Origin: JABWBR01 sp036741235
GTDB lineage: Bacteria; Bacteroidota; Bacteroidia; Chitinophagales; Saprospiraceae
Assembly (NCBI GenBank): GCA_036741235.1
Contig: DAINSQ010000059.1
Coordinates: 1-25,740 of the forward strand
DNA length: 25,740 bases
Reading direction: 5' to 3'
The notes under the pieces are model-generated. The model was given only the letters and a program-made list of their open reading frames with translations. It searched no databases and was not told where the DNA came from. Position numbers and translations under genes: made by a program. Below are positions 15,301 through 23,523 of the stretch, one piece after another. Within the stretch, counting starts at the first letter, position 1; every line of letters begins with the position of its first letter.

Positions 15301-16827
15301 TCATTGCCCACCGGCCTGATCACGGCTATTCCCGATAAGGAAATCTATTGCCAGGGCGACATTGTTACCTTCATCTCGAATACCTACGAACCGGGCCATT
15401 TCCCCGAAATTGACCACCAATGGCTGCCCGGCCCCGGCTTTGAATCCGGCGACTCGCTGTGGAACCTCGTCATTACGGCGCTCGATACCTTTACCTACCA
15501 GCGCGTGACTACCAACAATGCATGCGTTGATACTTCCGAAATTACCATCAATGTGGTTGAAGCCAGGGCGATGAGCGTTCTGCCCGAATTCCCTCGAATA
15601 TGCCAGGGACAAAGCATACAACTCACGCTCGAATACGACGGCCAGGGCGCCATTACCTGGGAGCCGCCCACCAACTTGTCATGTACTGATTGCTATACGC
15701 CAACCGCTAATCCAAGTGCGACAACAACATATAACGTATCAGCCGAAATAGGCGGCTGTACCCAGCAGGCCGGTACTACCGTAGTGGTGGTGCCCCCGCC
15801 CGTTACAAGTCTAATTCCCAACCCAACGATTTGCGATACCGAGACTACGCCTGTGCAGCTTAACTTTACGGACGAAGACATCGACTATGTCTGGACATCG
15901 CCGGGCAACCCCGCTTTTAGCTCCGACGATCCTTTCCTGGCCGTATTACCCACGCAGACCACCACTTATGTGCTCACTGCCCAAAACGAGTGTTTCACCG
16001 TGCAGGATACCGTGACCGTATTTGTTGTCAGCGAACCGGATCTCACCGTTTCTGGCGCTACGATTTGCGCCGGCGACCCCGTAACGCTCACGGCTTCCAG
16101 CAACCTGCAAGCGGGCGCACAGGAGAGCTTTACCTGGTCTTACAACGGCAATACTCAAACCGGCGCCAGTATTACGATTACCGGCCTCAACCAGACGACG
16201 GACGTGCAGCTCGATTATGTATATGGCAATAATTGCGGAACGCTTACCGAAGTGGTAACCGTGACCGTCATCGGCGACGAATTCGGGGTAGACATTGAGA
16301 TCAGCCCGGCGGATACTGTCATCTCCAAAGACAGCATACTTCTGACCGCCGTGGTGACGCCGCCCAATGTCGGCATCGCCACCTATACCTGGTTTGAAGA
16401 CGGCGTACAGATTGGACAAACCACTACGCCGACCTTCTCCCATATCGCGCCGTTTGTAGAAGATAACAATGGCACGTTATTTACTTATTCTGTTACGGTG
16501 ACCTCCGTAGAAGGTTGTAACCGCAGCGATGAATCCGATATCCTGGTATTACCGGCCCGTTTCCGGATACCCAATATCTTTACTCCCGATGCCAACAACA
16601 GGAACGACGTCTTTAAGGTCTTCTACAAAGGCGGCTACACTATTGAATCGTTCAAAGTGTACAACCGTTGGGGGCAACTAGTATACGAAGGCAGTGGAGA
16701 CAGCGCAGGCTGGGACGGCACGTACAAAAACGAACCGGCGCCGTCCGAAGTATACATCTACCGCATCATCATGAAACTCGGCGACCTGGAATACGAGTTA
16801 AAAGGAGATGTGACTTTGATAAGATAA
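12334..16827 (+). CDS. Giant secreted multidomain protein with type IX (type B) C-terminal sorting domain
   Basis: 1497 residues. Signal peptide 1-19 ends LFA-QPIND. Domains in order: a PPC/cell-surface-like beta domain (about 20-168, DVWFAFTT); a CUB-like domain (about 180-300, CTGVLYDTGGEDGDYSNNE and cysteines); a choice-of-anchor L-like domain (about 310-550, GLLLTSGDV, EYVFASEEYPEFV, FNDIFAFLISGPG); a Calx-beta-like segment (about 565-665, ATPGVDYL, EPIETIIIQL); then a long run of Ig/PKD-like repeats (about 670-1400) with recurring WSPTTGL / WTPTIYL cores, TTTYT and paired cysteines; finally the gliding-motility-associated C-terminal domain (about 1408-1497: IPNIFTPDANNRNDVFKVF, VYNRWGQLVYE, WDGTYKNEPAPSEVYIY). 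The last domain directs export by type IX secretion. Likely a surface adhesin or matrix protein; the target is unknown. Transcription ends at a strong terminator just downstream. Confidence 0.93.
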   Translation: MKHYLLALPLFLLTCGLFAQPINDDCSGLIDLGVAPICPENVFYTNVGATASDIGFGNVPACFNGGGTQRDVWFAFTTSDTIFDYTITVTGLTDGVSPGMINPQIALYRGDCQVDGLAELACITAENGETVIELDVEGLTPNIPYYIRINDYSASATPNAGTFQLCVTETPPASNIDEGGSTACTGVLYDTGGEDGDYSNNENHTFTICPNQPHECITLTLQYYNIQETVFGNTDQLIFYDADSADPNSIISAINGSAITSGGGAVCYQVQASSGCLTVQFISDASVTFEGFAGAWECSAQPCEDPDPIIVEDNITNQQIVDFISTPFTTVTIDNINCPDRAYGIFQAPDNSDLGLERGLLLTSGDVNWAPGPNDDGGGGNPNATNLAPGDPDLDYLSTISGNGSLSNDACIIEIDVFAATNELTFEYVFASEEYPEFVNQSFNDIFAFLISGPGIVGDPNIGNQLNIAVLPDGNNTPVQINSVNNLTNWEYYRNNDGGQSLQYDGLTSDLLGVKKSLTARAEVIPCNTYHLKLAIADRSDFVWDSGVFISELRGGTPNLNVVYNSGIDYLLEDCTTEPDQVRIQLSNAIEDPITYNVVVSGTATPGVDYLLNIPTTITFQPGQTEVFFPIQPLSDLIDEPIETIIIQLVNNFGCGDVVYTTLTIELRDELEIEVQGGVDTALVCANSSLQLFAEGASEYFWTPINIFSNPFVADPVVTPPTSMWVQVEGKVGPICTDVDSIFLQIVDPQISLEASGTTNICRGASVQLAAINNVNNSNLQWTPTIYLNNPNTNTPVSTPFTTTTYIASVEVAGCVVSDTLTINVDPFDVPELIGDTLICQNYSVVLAEFIDQDTTTTQYSWSPTTGLDDPTSSAPLATPQQTTTYTLTTTSASGFCSQTDQVTVTVAPADVDIQAPDTVFICLGEVVNLSAVTSTGVGTGLIWGPDNGTLDTLQGLSVVAAPTESTLYLATFNVAQCTVFDSIFIKVDSLPTGLITAIPDKEIYCQGDIVTFISNTYEPGHFPEIDHQWLPGPGFESGDSLWNLVITALDTFTYQRVTTNNACVDTSEITINVVEARAMSVLPEFPRICQGQSIQLTLEYDGQGAITWEPPTNLSCTDCYTPTANPSATTTYNVSAEIGGCTQQAGTTVVVVPPPVTSLIPNPTICDTETTPVQLNFTDEDIDYVWTSPGNPAFSSDDPFLAVLPTQTTTYVLTAQNECFTVQDTVTVFVVSEPDLTVSGATICAGDPVTLTASSNLQAGAQESFTWSYNGNTQTGASITITGLNQTTDVQLDYVYGNNCGTLTEVVTVTVIGDEFGVDIEISPADTVISKDSILLTAVVTPPNVGIATYTWFEDGVQIGQTTTPTFSHIAPFVEDNNGTLFTYSVTVTSVEGCNRSDESDILVLPARFRIPNIFTPDANNRNDVFKVFYKGGYTIESFKVYNRWGQLVYEGSGDSAGWDGTYKNEPAPSEVYIYRIIMKLGDLEYELKGDVTLIR

Positions 16828-16850
16828 TCCGGAATGGATAGATATGATAT

Positions 16851-16892
16851 GAAGCCGGGAAAGCGCATGACTTTCCCGGCTTCGTTTTTTTT
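16851..16892 (+). terminator. Intrinsic terminator between the CHU_C and MFS genes
   Basis: Perfect 13-bp stem: GAAGCCGGGAAAG (16851-16863) and CTTTCCCGGCTTC (16871-16883) with a 7-base loop, followed by G and eight T. It ends the plus-strand CHU_C transcript. The T-run reaches the stop codon of the convergent MFS gene, whose own transcript would also form the stem but lacks a long T tract. Confidence 0.92.
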
Positions 16893-18267
16893 AGCCTTGA
16901 ACTGCTTCTACCTCATCATCTCTATCCTCCACAAAAAGCACGCTAACCGCAGCCAGCAGCATCAGCACGCCGGCCATAACAAGGGCCCAGATTGCTTTAT
17001 CGTTGTAAAAATAATGCACGATAGGGCCGTTAAAGATACCGTTGACGATTTGCGGGAAAGTGATAAAGAAATTGAAGATGCCCATATAAACGCCCATCTT
17101 TTTTACTGGAATAGAACCCGCCAGAATAGCATAAGGCATAGCCAGTATGCTCGCCCAGGCGATACCTACGCCTACCATTGACAAATTGAGCATCCATTTC
17201 ATAGCAGGGTCGTTGACCAGCCATATCGACATCAGGCCGATGCCGCCGGCAATCAGACAGAGGGCATGGGTGCGCTTGCGGCCCACCTTATGGGCAATAG
17301 CCGGCAATAGCAGGGCAAAAGCCGCAGAAACAAGGTTGTATATGCCGAAAATAACGCCCACGTAGTTGCCCGCCTCGTTGAATGCCGCTGAACTGGTATC
17401 GTCTTTGGGCAGCCCCCAAACGTGTTGCGCCAGTGCAGGGGTTGTAAACACCCACATCGAGAACAGCGCAAACCAGGAAAAAAACTGTACCAGTCCCAAC
17501 TGCCGCATCGTGCGGGGCATTCGCGCAAAATCGGTAAAAATGGCAGTCAGACTCTCGTGTTCCTGCGTCACCTCTTCGCCTGCAAAACGCGCCTGCTCTT
17601 CGGGCGAATACTCCGGCGTGCGGATGATGGTCCACACAATGGCGCCCACCAACGTAGCCGCGCCGATGATAAATGATAAAATCAAATTATAGGGCACTAC
17701 TCCCGGATCGGCCTGGCTTTCGATATTAAAATAATTCGCTAGCACATAAGGCAACCAGGAGCCCGCCACGGCGCCGATGCCGATGAGCATGGTCTGCACC
17801 GAAAATCCCAGCGTGCGTTGATCGCTGGGCAGTTTGTCAGCTACCAGCGCCCTGAAAGGTTCCATGGCAATATTAAAGGAAGCGTCCATGACCATGAGCA
17901 TGCCCGCGCCTATCCAAAGGGCAGGCAAAAAGGTAGTCACCGCCGATGCGTTGGGCATAAAAATCAAGCCGAAGGCCGCCAGAATCGCCCCTGTGAGGAA
18001 ATACGGACGCCGCCGGCCCAGGCGATTCCAGGTGCGGTCGCTGTAATGCCCGATAATCGGCTGCACGATCATGCCGGTAAGCGGCGCCACCAGCCAGAAC
18101 CAGGATAAGTGATGCACGTCGGCGCCATAGGTCTGTAATATCCGGCTGGCATTGGCGTTCTGCAATGCAAAACCCATCTGAATGCCCAGGAAACCAAAAC
18201 TCATGTTCCAGATTTCCCAGAAACTCAACCTGGGCTTGCTCGTAAGTGCGTTGTTCTTTTTATTCAT
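16891..18267 (-). CDS. MFS sugar transporter (GPH/sucrose-maltose symporter-like)
   Basis: 458 residues from ATG at 18267; an upstream in-frame ATG at 18309 would add 14 residues with no membrane or signal character. About 12 hydrophobic helices are evident. The loop after helix 2-3 reads HYSDRTWNRLGRRRPYF, the signature of the SLC45/GPH-like sugar:proton symporter group. Helix text such as WSWFWLVAPLTGMIVQPIIG-like sequence near residues 45-65 fits the same family. The gene lies 63 bases after the alpha-amylase lipoprotein on the same strand, which points to import of maltose or maltooligosaccharides released by that enzyme (inference). It is convergent with the CHU_C gene and shares the terminator region. 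Confidence 0.87.
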   Translation of the reverse strand: MNKKNNALTSKPRLSFWEIWNMSFGFLGIQMGFALQNANASRILQTYGADVHHLSWFWLVAPLTGMIVQPIIGHYSDRTWNRLGRRRPYFLTGAILAAFGLIFMPNASAVTTFLPALWIGAGMLMVMDASFNIAMEPFRALVADKLPSDQRTLGFSVQTMLIGIGAVAGSWLPYVLANYFNIESQADPGVVPYNLILSFIIGAATLVGAIVWTIIRTPEYSPEEQARFAGEEVTQEHESLTAIFTDFARMPRTMRQLGLVQFFSWFALFSMWVFTTPALAQHVWGLPKDDTSSAAFNEAGNYVGVIFGIYNLVSAAFALLLPAIAHKVGRKRTHALCLIAGGIGLMSIWLVNDPAMKWMLNLSMVGVGIAWASILAMPYAILAGSIPVKKMGVYMGIFNFFITFPQIVNGIFNGPIVHYFYNDKAIWALVMAGVLMLLAAVSVLFVEDRDDEVEAVQG

Positions 18268-18330
18268 AAACAGTGGTATGTGTATTTTGACACAATCATC
18301 AAAAACCAATTATCCAACATCCAGCATCAA

Positions 18331-19752
18331 CTAATCCCCCTCCAGTACCTGATAGCCCCAGGCTTTGAGTTCAAAAGGTTGATTTTTGGTAGCCAGTTTG
18401 ACGGACTGCTCGCTGAACAAATCGGTATAATTGCCGGCGATAGCGGCGGCGTCAATCTTGACCGACCGGGGTTTGTTGCTCAGGTTGAGGATCACCACCA
18501 CGCGTTGACCATCCTTTTCGCGGTAATACGCAAAAACCGATTTATCGTCGGAAGTAGCCAGGCGGTTCAGTTTGCCGCCGGCAGGGCCGTTCCATAAGGC
18601 TTTATTGCGGTGTTTGAGGTTGAGCAAGGCTGTATAAAAAGCCGCTTTGGAATAATTGCCCCAATTAATGCTGTCCTTTTCAAAAAAAGCCAGCCTGCGG
18701 TTGAAGGCAGACTCCTGACCACTGTATAGCAGCGGCATACCGTCAAAAGTGCAACTCAGCACGGCCATGGCGTCCACAGCATCGCCCATGCGTTCGAATT
18801 CGGTGCCGTTCCACGAGTTTTCATCGTGGTTGGTGATGAAATGCATGTGATAACCTTTGCCAAAGGCTGAGCGATCTTTTTTCAACCACTCGTAGATATC
18901 GTTGGCGTTGGCATTACCGGCGGCGATTTCGTTCATCAGGTGGTGAAAACTCCAGCCGTACGACATGGCAAAATAGTCGCTGTTGCGATGCGGCGCGTGC
19001 TCGGCCTCCGCCAACATAAAGATGTCCGGTTTTGCCTGACGCAATACCGGCGTCGCCTGTTGCCAGAAATCATCGGGCACCTCGCCGGCCACGTCGCAGC
19101 GGAAACCGTCGATATTAGCCTCGCGCAACCAAAACAACATGGCATCGGTCATGGCCTTGCGCATGTCCTGGTTGTCGTAGTTCAGATCGGCCACATCCGT
19201 CCACCCCCATGATTTACCGGTTTTGGGGGCGATTGGGTCAGTGATTTTACCCGATTTGTTTTGGGTATAATAATCCCGGTGTTGGGTAATCCACACATGA
19301 TCCCAACCGGTGTGATTGGGCACCCAGTCCAGAATGACTTTCATACCCAACTGGTGAATGGTATCCACCAGCGCTTTAAATTCGTCGAGCGTACCGTAAT
19401 TGGGGTTGATTGCCGTGAAATCTGCAACGGCGTAGTAGCTACCCAGCGTTCCCTTGCGGTTGGCTTCGCTGATGGGAAAAACGGGCATCAGCCACAAAAT
19501 ATCAACCCCCATTTGCTTGAGCCTTGGCAAATGCGCGGCAAACGCCTTGAAATTGCCCTCCGGCGTATATTGCCGGATGTTGACTTCGTAGATGTTGGCA
19601 TTGGCTGCCCACGCCGGACAAGCCAAACACGCCGAGCTGACCGTGGGATCTTCATATGCCGACGCCGACGTACCCTCTGATTTTTTGCAAGCGGCTCCTA
19701 TCAGCCCAATGATCCCAATCCCGAGTATATAATGAAGTGCCCTGCTCCACAT
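18331..19752 (-). CDS. GH13 alpha-amylase family lipoprotein
   Basis: 473 residues. Lipoprotein signal with lipobox IGAAC (C22) followed by KKSEG. The (beta/alpha)8 catalytic domain shows the GH13 conserved regions: DWVPNHTG (142-149), DGFRCDVAG with nucleophile D220, LAEAEH with acid/base E249, and ITNHDENS with D310. An all-beta C-terminal domain follows (VVVILNLSNKPRSVKID). Family members hydrolyse alpha-1,4-glucans; placement in the cell envelope suggests it cuts maltooligosaccharides at the membrane, and the following MFS gene would import the products. A 56-base gap separates it from the upstream lipoprotein gene; that gap consists mainly of short AT-rich repeats (ATCAAACAT units). No SusC/SusD pair is present in the window. 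Confidence 0.94.
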   Translation of the reverse strand: MWSRALHYILGIGIIGLIGAACKKSEGTSASAYEDPTVSSACLACPAWAANANIYEVNIRQYTPEGNFKAFAAHLPRLKQMGVDILWLMPVFPISEANRKGTLGSYYAVADFTAINPNYGTLDEFKALVDTIHQLGMKVILDWVPNHTGWDHVWITQHRDYYTQNKSGKITDPIAPKTGKSWGWTDVADLNYDNQDMRKAMTDAMLFWLREANIDGFRCDVAGEVPDDFWQQATPVLRQAKPDIFMLAEAEHAPHRNSDYFAMSYGWSFHHLMNEIAAGNANANDIYEWLKKDRSAFGKGYHMHFITNHDENSWNGTEFERMGDAVDAMAVLSCTFDGMPLLYSGQESAFNRRLAFFEKDSINWGNYSKAAFYTALLNLKHRNKALWNGPAGGKLNRLATSDDKSVFAYYREKDGQRVVVILNLSNKPRSVKIDAAAIAGNYTDLFSEQSVKLATKNQPFELKAWGYQVLEGD

Positions 19753-19808
19753 AGCTTTTTTATTTAATTAATAATCAAACATCAATAATTAAACATCAAA
19801 CATTAAAA

Positions 19809-20345
19809 TCACTCTCTCCCAAACTGCTTGCGAGTAGGCCGGGTCAGCAGATTAATTGCCTTGACGATCATGCTGCTTTGTTTATACGTAGTGGTTCCCA
19901 CCCAAGACATCTCGTCGGTAGTGTGGCCCTGGATTTCAAACTCGCTATCGTGTTCGTCGATTTCGGCGTCGAGTTTAATGCGGACGATGTTTTTATAAGG
20001 GGAAATCGTCCAGGTGCCTCGGCACACCAGGGTTTCCCATTGGCCGTATTCGAAGGTACCATCTGGTTTAAACTGGAACCAGCGGCCCTCCATGGCGCGC
20101 CCCAGGGGGGGATCATCGCCGTAGATACAGAATTCCCACACCCAATAGTGTTTGAGCAGCAGATCGGTTTGAATAGCCGCCATTGGCGGTTGGGCCGGGG
20201 CGGCTTTTCCTTTGCCGCAACCCTCGAAGGTCGCTTCGTTAGAAGTTGTGGTATTGGCGGCGGTCGAATTGCCGTTTTGTTGTTGATTACAGGCTATGGT
20301 AAGCAAGCCTGCCAGCACGCAGATGATCCAACAGGAATTTTTCAT
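19809..20345 (-). CDS. Lipocalin-like lipoprotein of unknown function
   Basis: 178 residues. Signal peptide with lipobox TIAC (C19) then NQQQNG, and a low-complexity N/T/A linker. The folded part begins LLKHYWVWEFC and continues with strand-like segments GRWFQFKPDGTFEYG, RGTWTISPYKNIVRIKLDAE and MSWVGTTTY, the pattern of small lipocalin-like domains (W near the start, a GxF turn, GTWxI). Ligand unknown. It heads a possible operon with the alpha-amylase and the sugar transporter (gaps of 56 and 63 bases), so a role in the same pathway is possible but unsupported by its sequence. A composite R1 repeat separates it from the ABC exporter upstream. Confidence 0.75.
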   Translation of the reverse strand: MKNSCWIICVLAGLLTIACNQQQNGNSTAANTTTSNEATFEGCGKGKAAPAQPPMAAIQTDLLLKHYWVWEFCIYGDDPPLGRAMEGRWFQFKPDGTFEYGQWETLVCRGTWTISPYKNIVRIKLDAEIDEHDSEFEIQGHTTDEMSWVGTTTYKQSSMIVKAINLLTRPTRKQFGRE

Positions 20346-20397
20346 AGATGTAAAAGGCTATTTTTTTGATTTAACAACTGATTGGTGCACTATTTTA

Positions 20398-20463
20398 TTA
20401 CCGCAGAGGTAAAAGGAGTTTTGCGCAGCGTCTGAGGGGCTCCTTACTACTGCTGCGGTAAAA
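20398..20463. repeat. R1 dispersed repeat copy (hairpin)
   Basis: Inverted arms TTACCGCAGAGGTAAAAGGAG (left) and, on the other strand of the right part, TTACCGCAGCAGTAGTAAGGAG, separated by about 22 bases including TTGCGCAGCGTC. Same family as 7327-7432. It lies between the ABC exporter stop and the lipoprotein start. Confidence 0.78.
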
Positions 20464-20517
20464 AACGGCGACCCGGGGTCAGTTAAAAAACAGCCTCAAG
20501 ATAAATATAATCTTGAA

Positions 20518-22350
20518 TTACGCCAGTTCGAATTGCATTCTGGCCAGCGTATTATAGATACCGTCTTCGAGTGCGGAGAGTTCTTCGTGGGTGCCCTGCT
20601 CTACCACCTTGCCATTTTCGATTACATAAATGCAATCGACATCGCGTATAGTGGCCAGCCGGTGGGCGATAATAATAGAAGTGCGGCCTTCCATCAGTTT
20701 GCTGAGGGCATCCTGCACTGCTTTTTCCGATTCAGCGTCGAGCGAGGAGGTTGCCTCGTCGAGCAGCAAGATGGCTGGGTCTTTAAGTATAGCCCTGGCG
20801 ATGGCGATACGCTGCCGTTGTCCGCCCGACAACTTGACGCCGCGCTCACCGACCAGTGTATTGAGGCCGTCGGGGAACGACTGGATGAAGTCCCAGGCGT
20901 TAGCGTTTTTAGCGGCGGCGATGATATCTTCCTCCGTGGCGCCTGGGCGGCCATAGGTAATATTTTCGCGGATAGTGCCCCCGAACAACAGTACCTCCTG
21001 CGGCACAATGGCCAGGTTTTTGCGATACACGCTCAGGTCGTAGTCATAAATCGAGCGGCCGTCAACCTTGATATCGCCGCCGGTGGCTTTATAGAACTGC
21101 TGTAATAGTTGCACGATAGTCGACTTGCCGGCGCCGCTGGCGCCTACCAGGGCCACTTTGTGTCCGGCGGGGATACTGAGCGAAACGCCCTTCAACACTG
21201 CCACATCGGAGCGGGTAGGGTATGAAAAATGAACGTCTTCGTATGTAATATTGCCCGTAAACCGTTCTTCCGGCAGCAACTGCGCGTCGCGCAATTCCAC
21301 CTCTGAGGGCTGGTCCAGAATTTCCTGCACGCGTTCCGTAGCGCCGATGGCCGAAACGATTTCGGTATAAAAATTGCCAAGGCTGGCGATTGCGCCGCCG
21401 ATGATGCCCGTAAACACCACAAAATCGACCAGGTCGCCCTTGAGCATCACGCCGGCCTGCACCATCAGCGCCGCCCTCCACATGATAAAAAACAGGGCGC
21501 CGAACATCACAAAAATGATAAACGCCGAAAACAACCCGCGCATATGCGCCGCTTTAAGGGACAAGGCCACAGCTTCTTTCAGGCTTTTACCGTAGCGCTG
21601 CACCTCGTACCACTCGTTGGTATATGCTTTCACGGTATGGATAGTCTGCATAGTCTCCTCCACCACCACATTCGTTTGCGCCAACTGATCCTGGCGCTGC
21701 TTCATCAGGTTGCGGATATATTTACCAAAAAACATAGCCAGGATCACCACCACTGGAAAAGTAGCCAGCATTGTCAGCGCCAGGCGCGGCATCGTGATCA
21801 CAATAATGCCGACGCCTCCTACCAGAATAATGAGTTGACGGATAAACTCGGCGAGCGTCCAGGAAAAGATATTGTAGACCTGTGTGACGTCGTTGGTAAT
21901 GCGGCTGGTGAGTTCGCCCACGCGGCGTTCTTCCAGAAACGGTATGCCCAGCGTCACCAGCTTTTTATATAAATCGGAACGCATCAGCGCAATACTTTTT
22001 TCGCTGACCAGCGCAAAGAGCTGCACCCTAAAATACGACATTACGCTTTGCACGCCCAGCAACAGCAGCAACAACAAAAACAATTGATTGATATTGAGCG
22101 GATAACGCCCTTCGCCCGATATGACGTTGAATAACTCGCCGGGCACTTTCATGATCAACAAAAAAAGCAGGCTGCCTGCCCCGAGGAAAAACATACCGAG
22201 GATAAAAGCCCATTTATAGGGCAACACGTAGCGAAAAATAGACAAAGACTTGCGCAGTTTTTCCCAACTCAGGGACATTGGCTGTTTTTCTTTATCGTTG
22301 TTGTTGGCTCGCAGACTCATATACCGGATGTGATGTGGTTGATTATCCAT
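20518..22350 (-). CDS. MsbA-like ABC exporter half-transporter (permease plus ATPase)
   Basis: 610 residues from ATG at 22350, with later in-frame ATG codons at 22320 and 22278 as alternatives; the family conserved part begins only at LRKSLSIFRYVLPY, so the first ~25 residues are uncertain. Six transmembrane helices occupy about 45-330. The ATPase has Walker A GASGAGKST (403-411), Q-loop Q451, signature LSGGQ (507-511), Walker B ILLLD with E532, and H-loop H563. The layout is that of homodimeric type IV exporters such as MsbA/LmrA, which move lipids or drugs out across the inner membrane; the substrate is not deducible. No second half-transporter or accessory protein is adjacent. The gene is divergent from the DUF6089-like gene. 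Confidence 0.92.
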   Translation of the reverse strand: MDNQPHHIRYMSLRANNNDKEKQPMSLSWEKLRKSLSIFRYVLPYKWAFILGMFFLGAGSLLFLLIMKVPGELFNVISGEGRYPLNINQLFLLLLLLLGVQSVMSYFRVQLFALVSEKSIALMRSDLYKKLVTLGIPFLEERRVGELTSRITNDVTQVYNIFSWTLAEFIRQLIILVGGVGIIVITMPRLALTMLATFPVVVILAMFFGKYIRNLMKQRQDQLAQTNVVVEETMQTIHTVKAYTNEWYEVQRYGKSLKEAVALSLKAAHMRGLFSAFIIFVMFGALFFIMWRAALMVQAGVMLKGDLVDFVVFTGIIGGAIASLGNFYTEIVSAIGATERVQEILDQPSEVELRDAQLLPEERFTGNITYEDVHFSYPTRSDVAVLKGVSLSIPAGHKVALVGASGAGKSTIVQLLQQFYKATGGDIKVDGRSIYDYDLSVYRKNLAIVPQEVLLFGGTIRENITYGRPGATEEDIIAAAKNANAWDFIQSFPDGLNTLVGERGVKLSGGQRQRIAIARAILKDPAILLLDEATSSLDAESEKAVQDALSKLMEGRTSIIIAHRLATIRDVDCIYVIENGKVVEQGTHEELSALEDGIYNTLARMQFELA

Positions 22351-22542
22351 TTCCAAACACTGCGAAAGGAAATATGGTTATCAATCAAGGACTAAATTTT
22401 GCTTTTTTGAGTCATTTTTCTACTCAAAAGAAAAAGCTGGTGTTTATAAAATAAAACCTTGCGTGTTGAACGTTATAGCGTGCGAAATTCATTCCTTTGC
22501 ATGCTAAACAAGTCATCCTCATATTATTTTAACACACCTGCT

Positions 22543-23385
22543 ATGAAAAAATTCGCACTATACCTGCTACTGATGCTTCCCGGCCTGGTATTGCAGGCGC
22601 AGAGAAGGGGTATCGACAAAAACTTCGAAATCGGCCTGCTCGGCGGTTTATCCCTATACAGCGGCGACCTCTCCCCCCAGGAACTTGGGCTGTATTTTCA
22701 AGAGTTGAACCCGGCCATCGGCGTTTTTGGCCGCTACAATGTGGGCAAGCGCTTGTCGCTGCGGCTCGGCGCCACCTTTACCAAAGTGGCCGGCGATGAT
22801 ATGCGCGGCGGCTTTGAAATGCGCGGCCTCAACTTCCGCACCAACATCTCGGAACTTGCCTTCACCGGCGAATACAACATTTTTACGCTGGGTAATCCCA
22901 AAGGCTTTCGCGTGGCCCCCTACCTGTTTGCCGGGGTCGGCATATACCGCTTTAACCCCCAAGGCAACCTCGACGGCAGTTGGATCGATCTGCAGCCGCT
23001 GGGCACCGAAGGACAGGGGCTGCCGGGTTATGAAAAACCCTATGCCCTCACCCAACTCAACGTGCCTTTCGGCGGCGGGCTGAAATTCTACATCAACAAC
23101 AAAGTCACGGTAGGCGTGGAAATGGGCGGCCGCAAGCTGTTTACCGACCATCTGGACGATGTGAGCTACACAGAGGTCAACTACCTCGATATTCTCGAAG
23201 GCAACGGATCGCTGGCCGCACGCTTCAGCAATCCCCAAATCACTGAACCTTCCGCCGAAAACGTGATCTACCGCCGCGGCGGCGATTTCCTCGACTGGTT
23301 TTATGTGGGCGGCGTTACGCTGTCGTTCCGCATCGGCGAAGGCAGCGGGCCGTCGGGCCGAGGCATTGGTTGCCCTACGTTTTGA
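22543..23385 (+). CDS. DUF6089-like outer-membrane beta-barrel protein
   Basis: 280 residues from ATG at 22543, chosen because it opens a clear signal peptide (MKKFALYLLLMLPGLVLQAQ); a longer frame from 22459 has no signal character. The mature part has alternating amphipathic strands: EIGLLGGLSLYSGDL, AIGVFGRYNVGKRLSLRLGATF, SELAFTGEYNIF, RVAPYLFAGVGIYRF, FGGGLKFYINNKVTVGVEMGGR and a terminal WFYVGGVTLSFRIG, as in the Bacteroidota DUF6089 family. The function of that family is not established. A weak promoter, TTG at 22466 and TTCCTTTG at 22492-22499, lies upstream. A G-rich tract and the TTTGTGACT/CGTCAA sequence follow the stop. Confidence 0.85.
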   Translation: MKKFALYLLLMLPGLVLQAQRRGIDKNFEIGLLGGLSLYSGDLSPQELGLYFQELNPAIGVFGRYNVGKRLSLRLGATFTKVAGDDMRGGFEMRGLNFRTNISELAFTGEYNIFTLGNPKGFRVAPYLFAGVGIYRFNPQGNLDGSWIDLQPLGTEGQGLPGYEKPYALTQLNVPFGGGLKFYINNKVTVGVEMGGRKLFTDHLDDVSYTEVNYLDILEGNGSLAARFSNPQITEPSAENVIYRRGGDFLDWFYVGGVTLSFRIGEGSGPSGRGIGCPTF

Positions 23386-23387
23386 GA

Positions 23388-23436
23388 GGGAGGGAGAGGG
23401 AGAGAGGGAGGGAGACTGTCTTTGTGACTTCGTCAA
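23388..23436 (+). repeat. G-run tract and TTTGTGACT...CGTCAA unit after the DUF6089-like gene
   Basis: Five GGG runs (23388, 23392, 23398, 23406, 23410) with loops of 1 to 5 bases start within a few bases of the stop codon, followed by TCTTTGTGACTTCGTCAA (23419-23436). The same two-part arrangement, in the same orientation relative to the gene, occurs at the ends of pgpH and ppk1. Confidence 0.6.
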
Positions 23437-23451
23437 TGCGAGTGATTTCGG

Positions 23452-23523
23452 GACTTAGTGGTACTTTGTGCCCTTAGCGCCTTTGTGGTAAAATCCGAAG
23501 TCCAAAATCCGAAATCCGAAATA
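23452..23523. repeat. Low-complexity leader before ppk1
   Basis: First part has alternating ACTTAGTG / ACTTTGTG / CTTAGCG / CTTTGTGG units (23452-23489). The second part (23491-23523) is made of degenerate 8-9 base units related to AATCCGAA, ending three bases before the ppk1 ATG. No conventional ribosome-binding site is visible. Confidence 0.6.

Noticed and set aside
18268..18309. Upstream ATG (18309) for the MFS transporter
   Set aside because: The added 14 residues have no similarity to transporter N-termini; ATG at 18267 opens a typical MNKKN start after an adequate leader.
19753..19808. Regulatory operator in the ATCAAACAT repeats upstream of the amylase gene
   Set aside because: The units are short, AT-rich and irregular; similar simple-repeat leaders precede the MFS and ppk1 genes, so a specific operator cannot be supported.
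22654..23436. 260-codon antisense frame over the DUF6089-like gene
   Set aside because: Antisense to a gene with a good signal peptide and barrel strands; its own N-terminus comes from the G-rich repeat tract.
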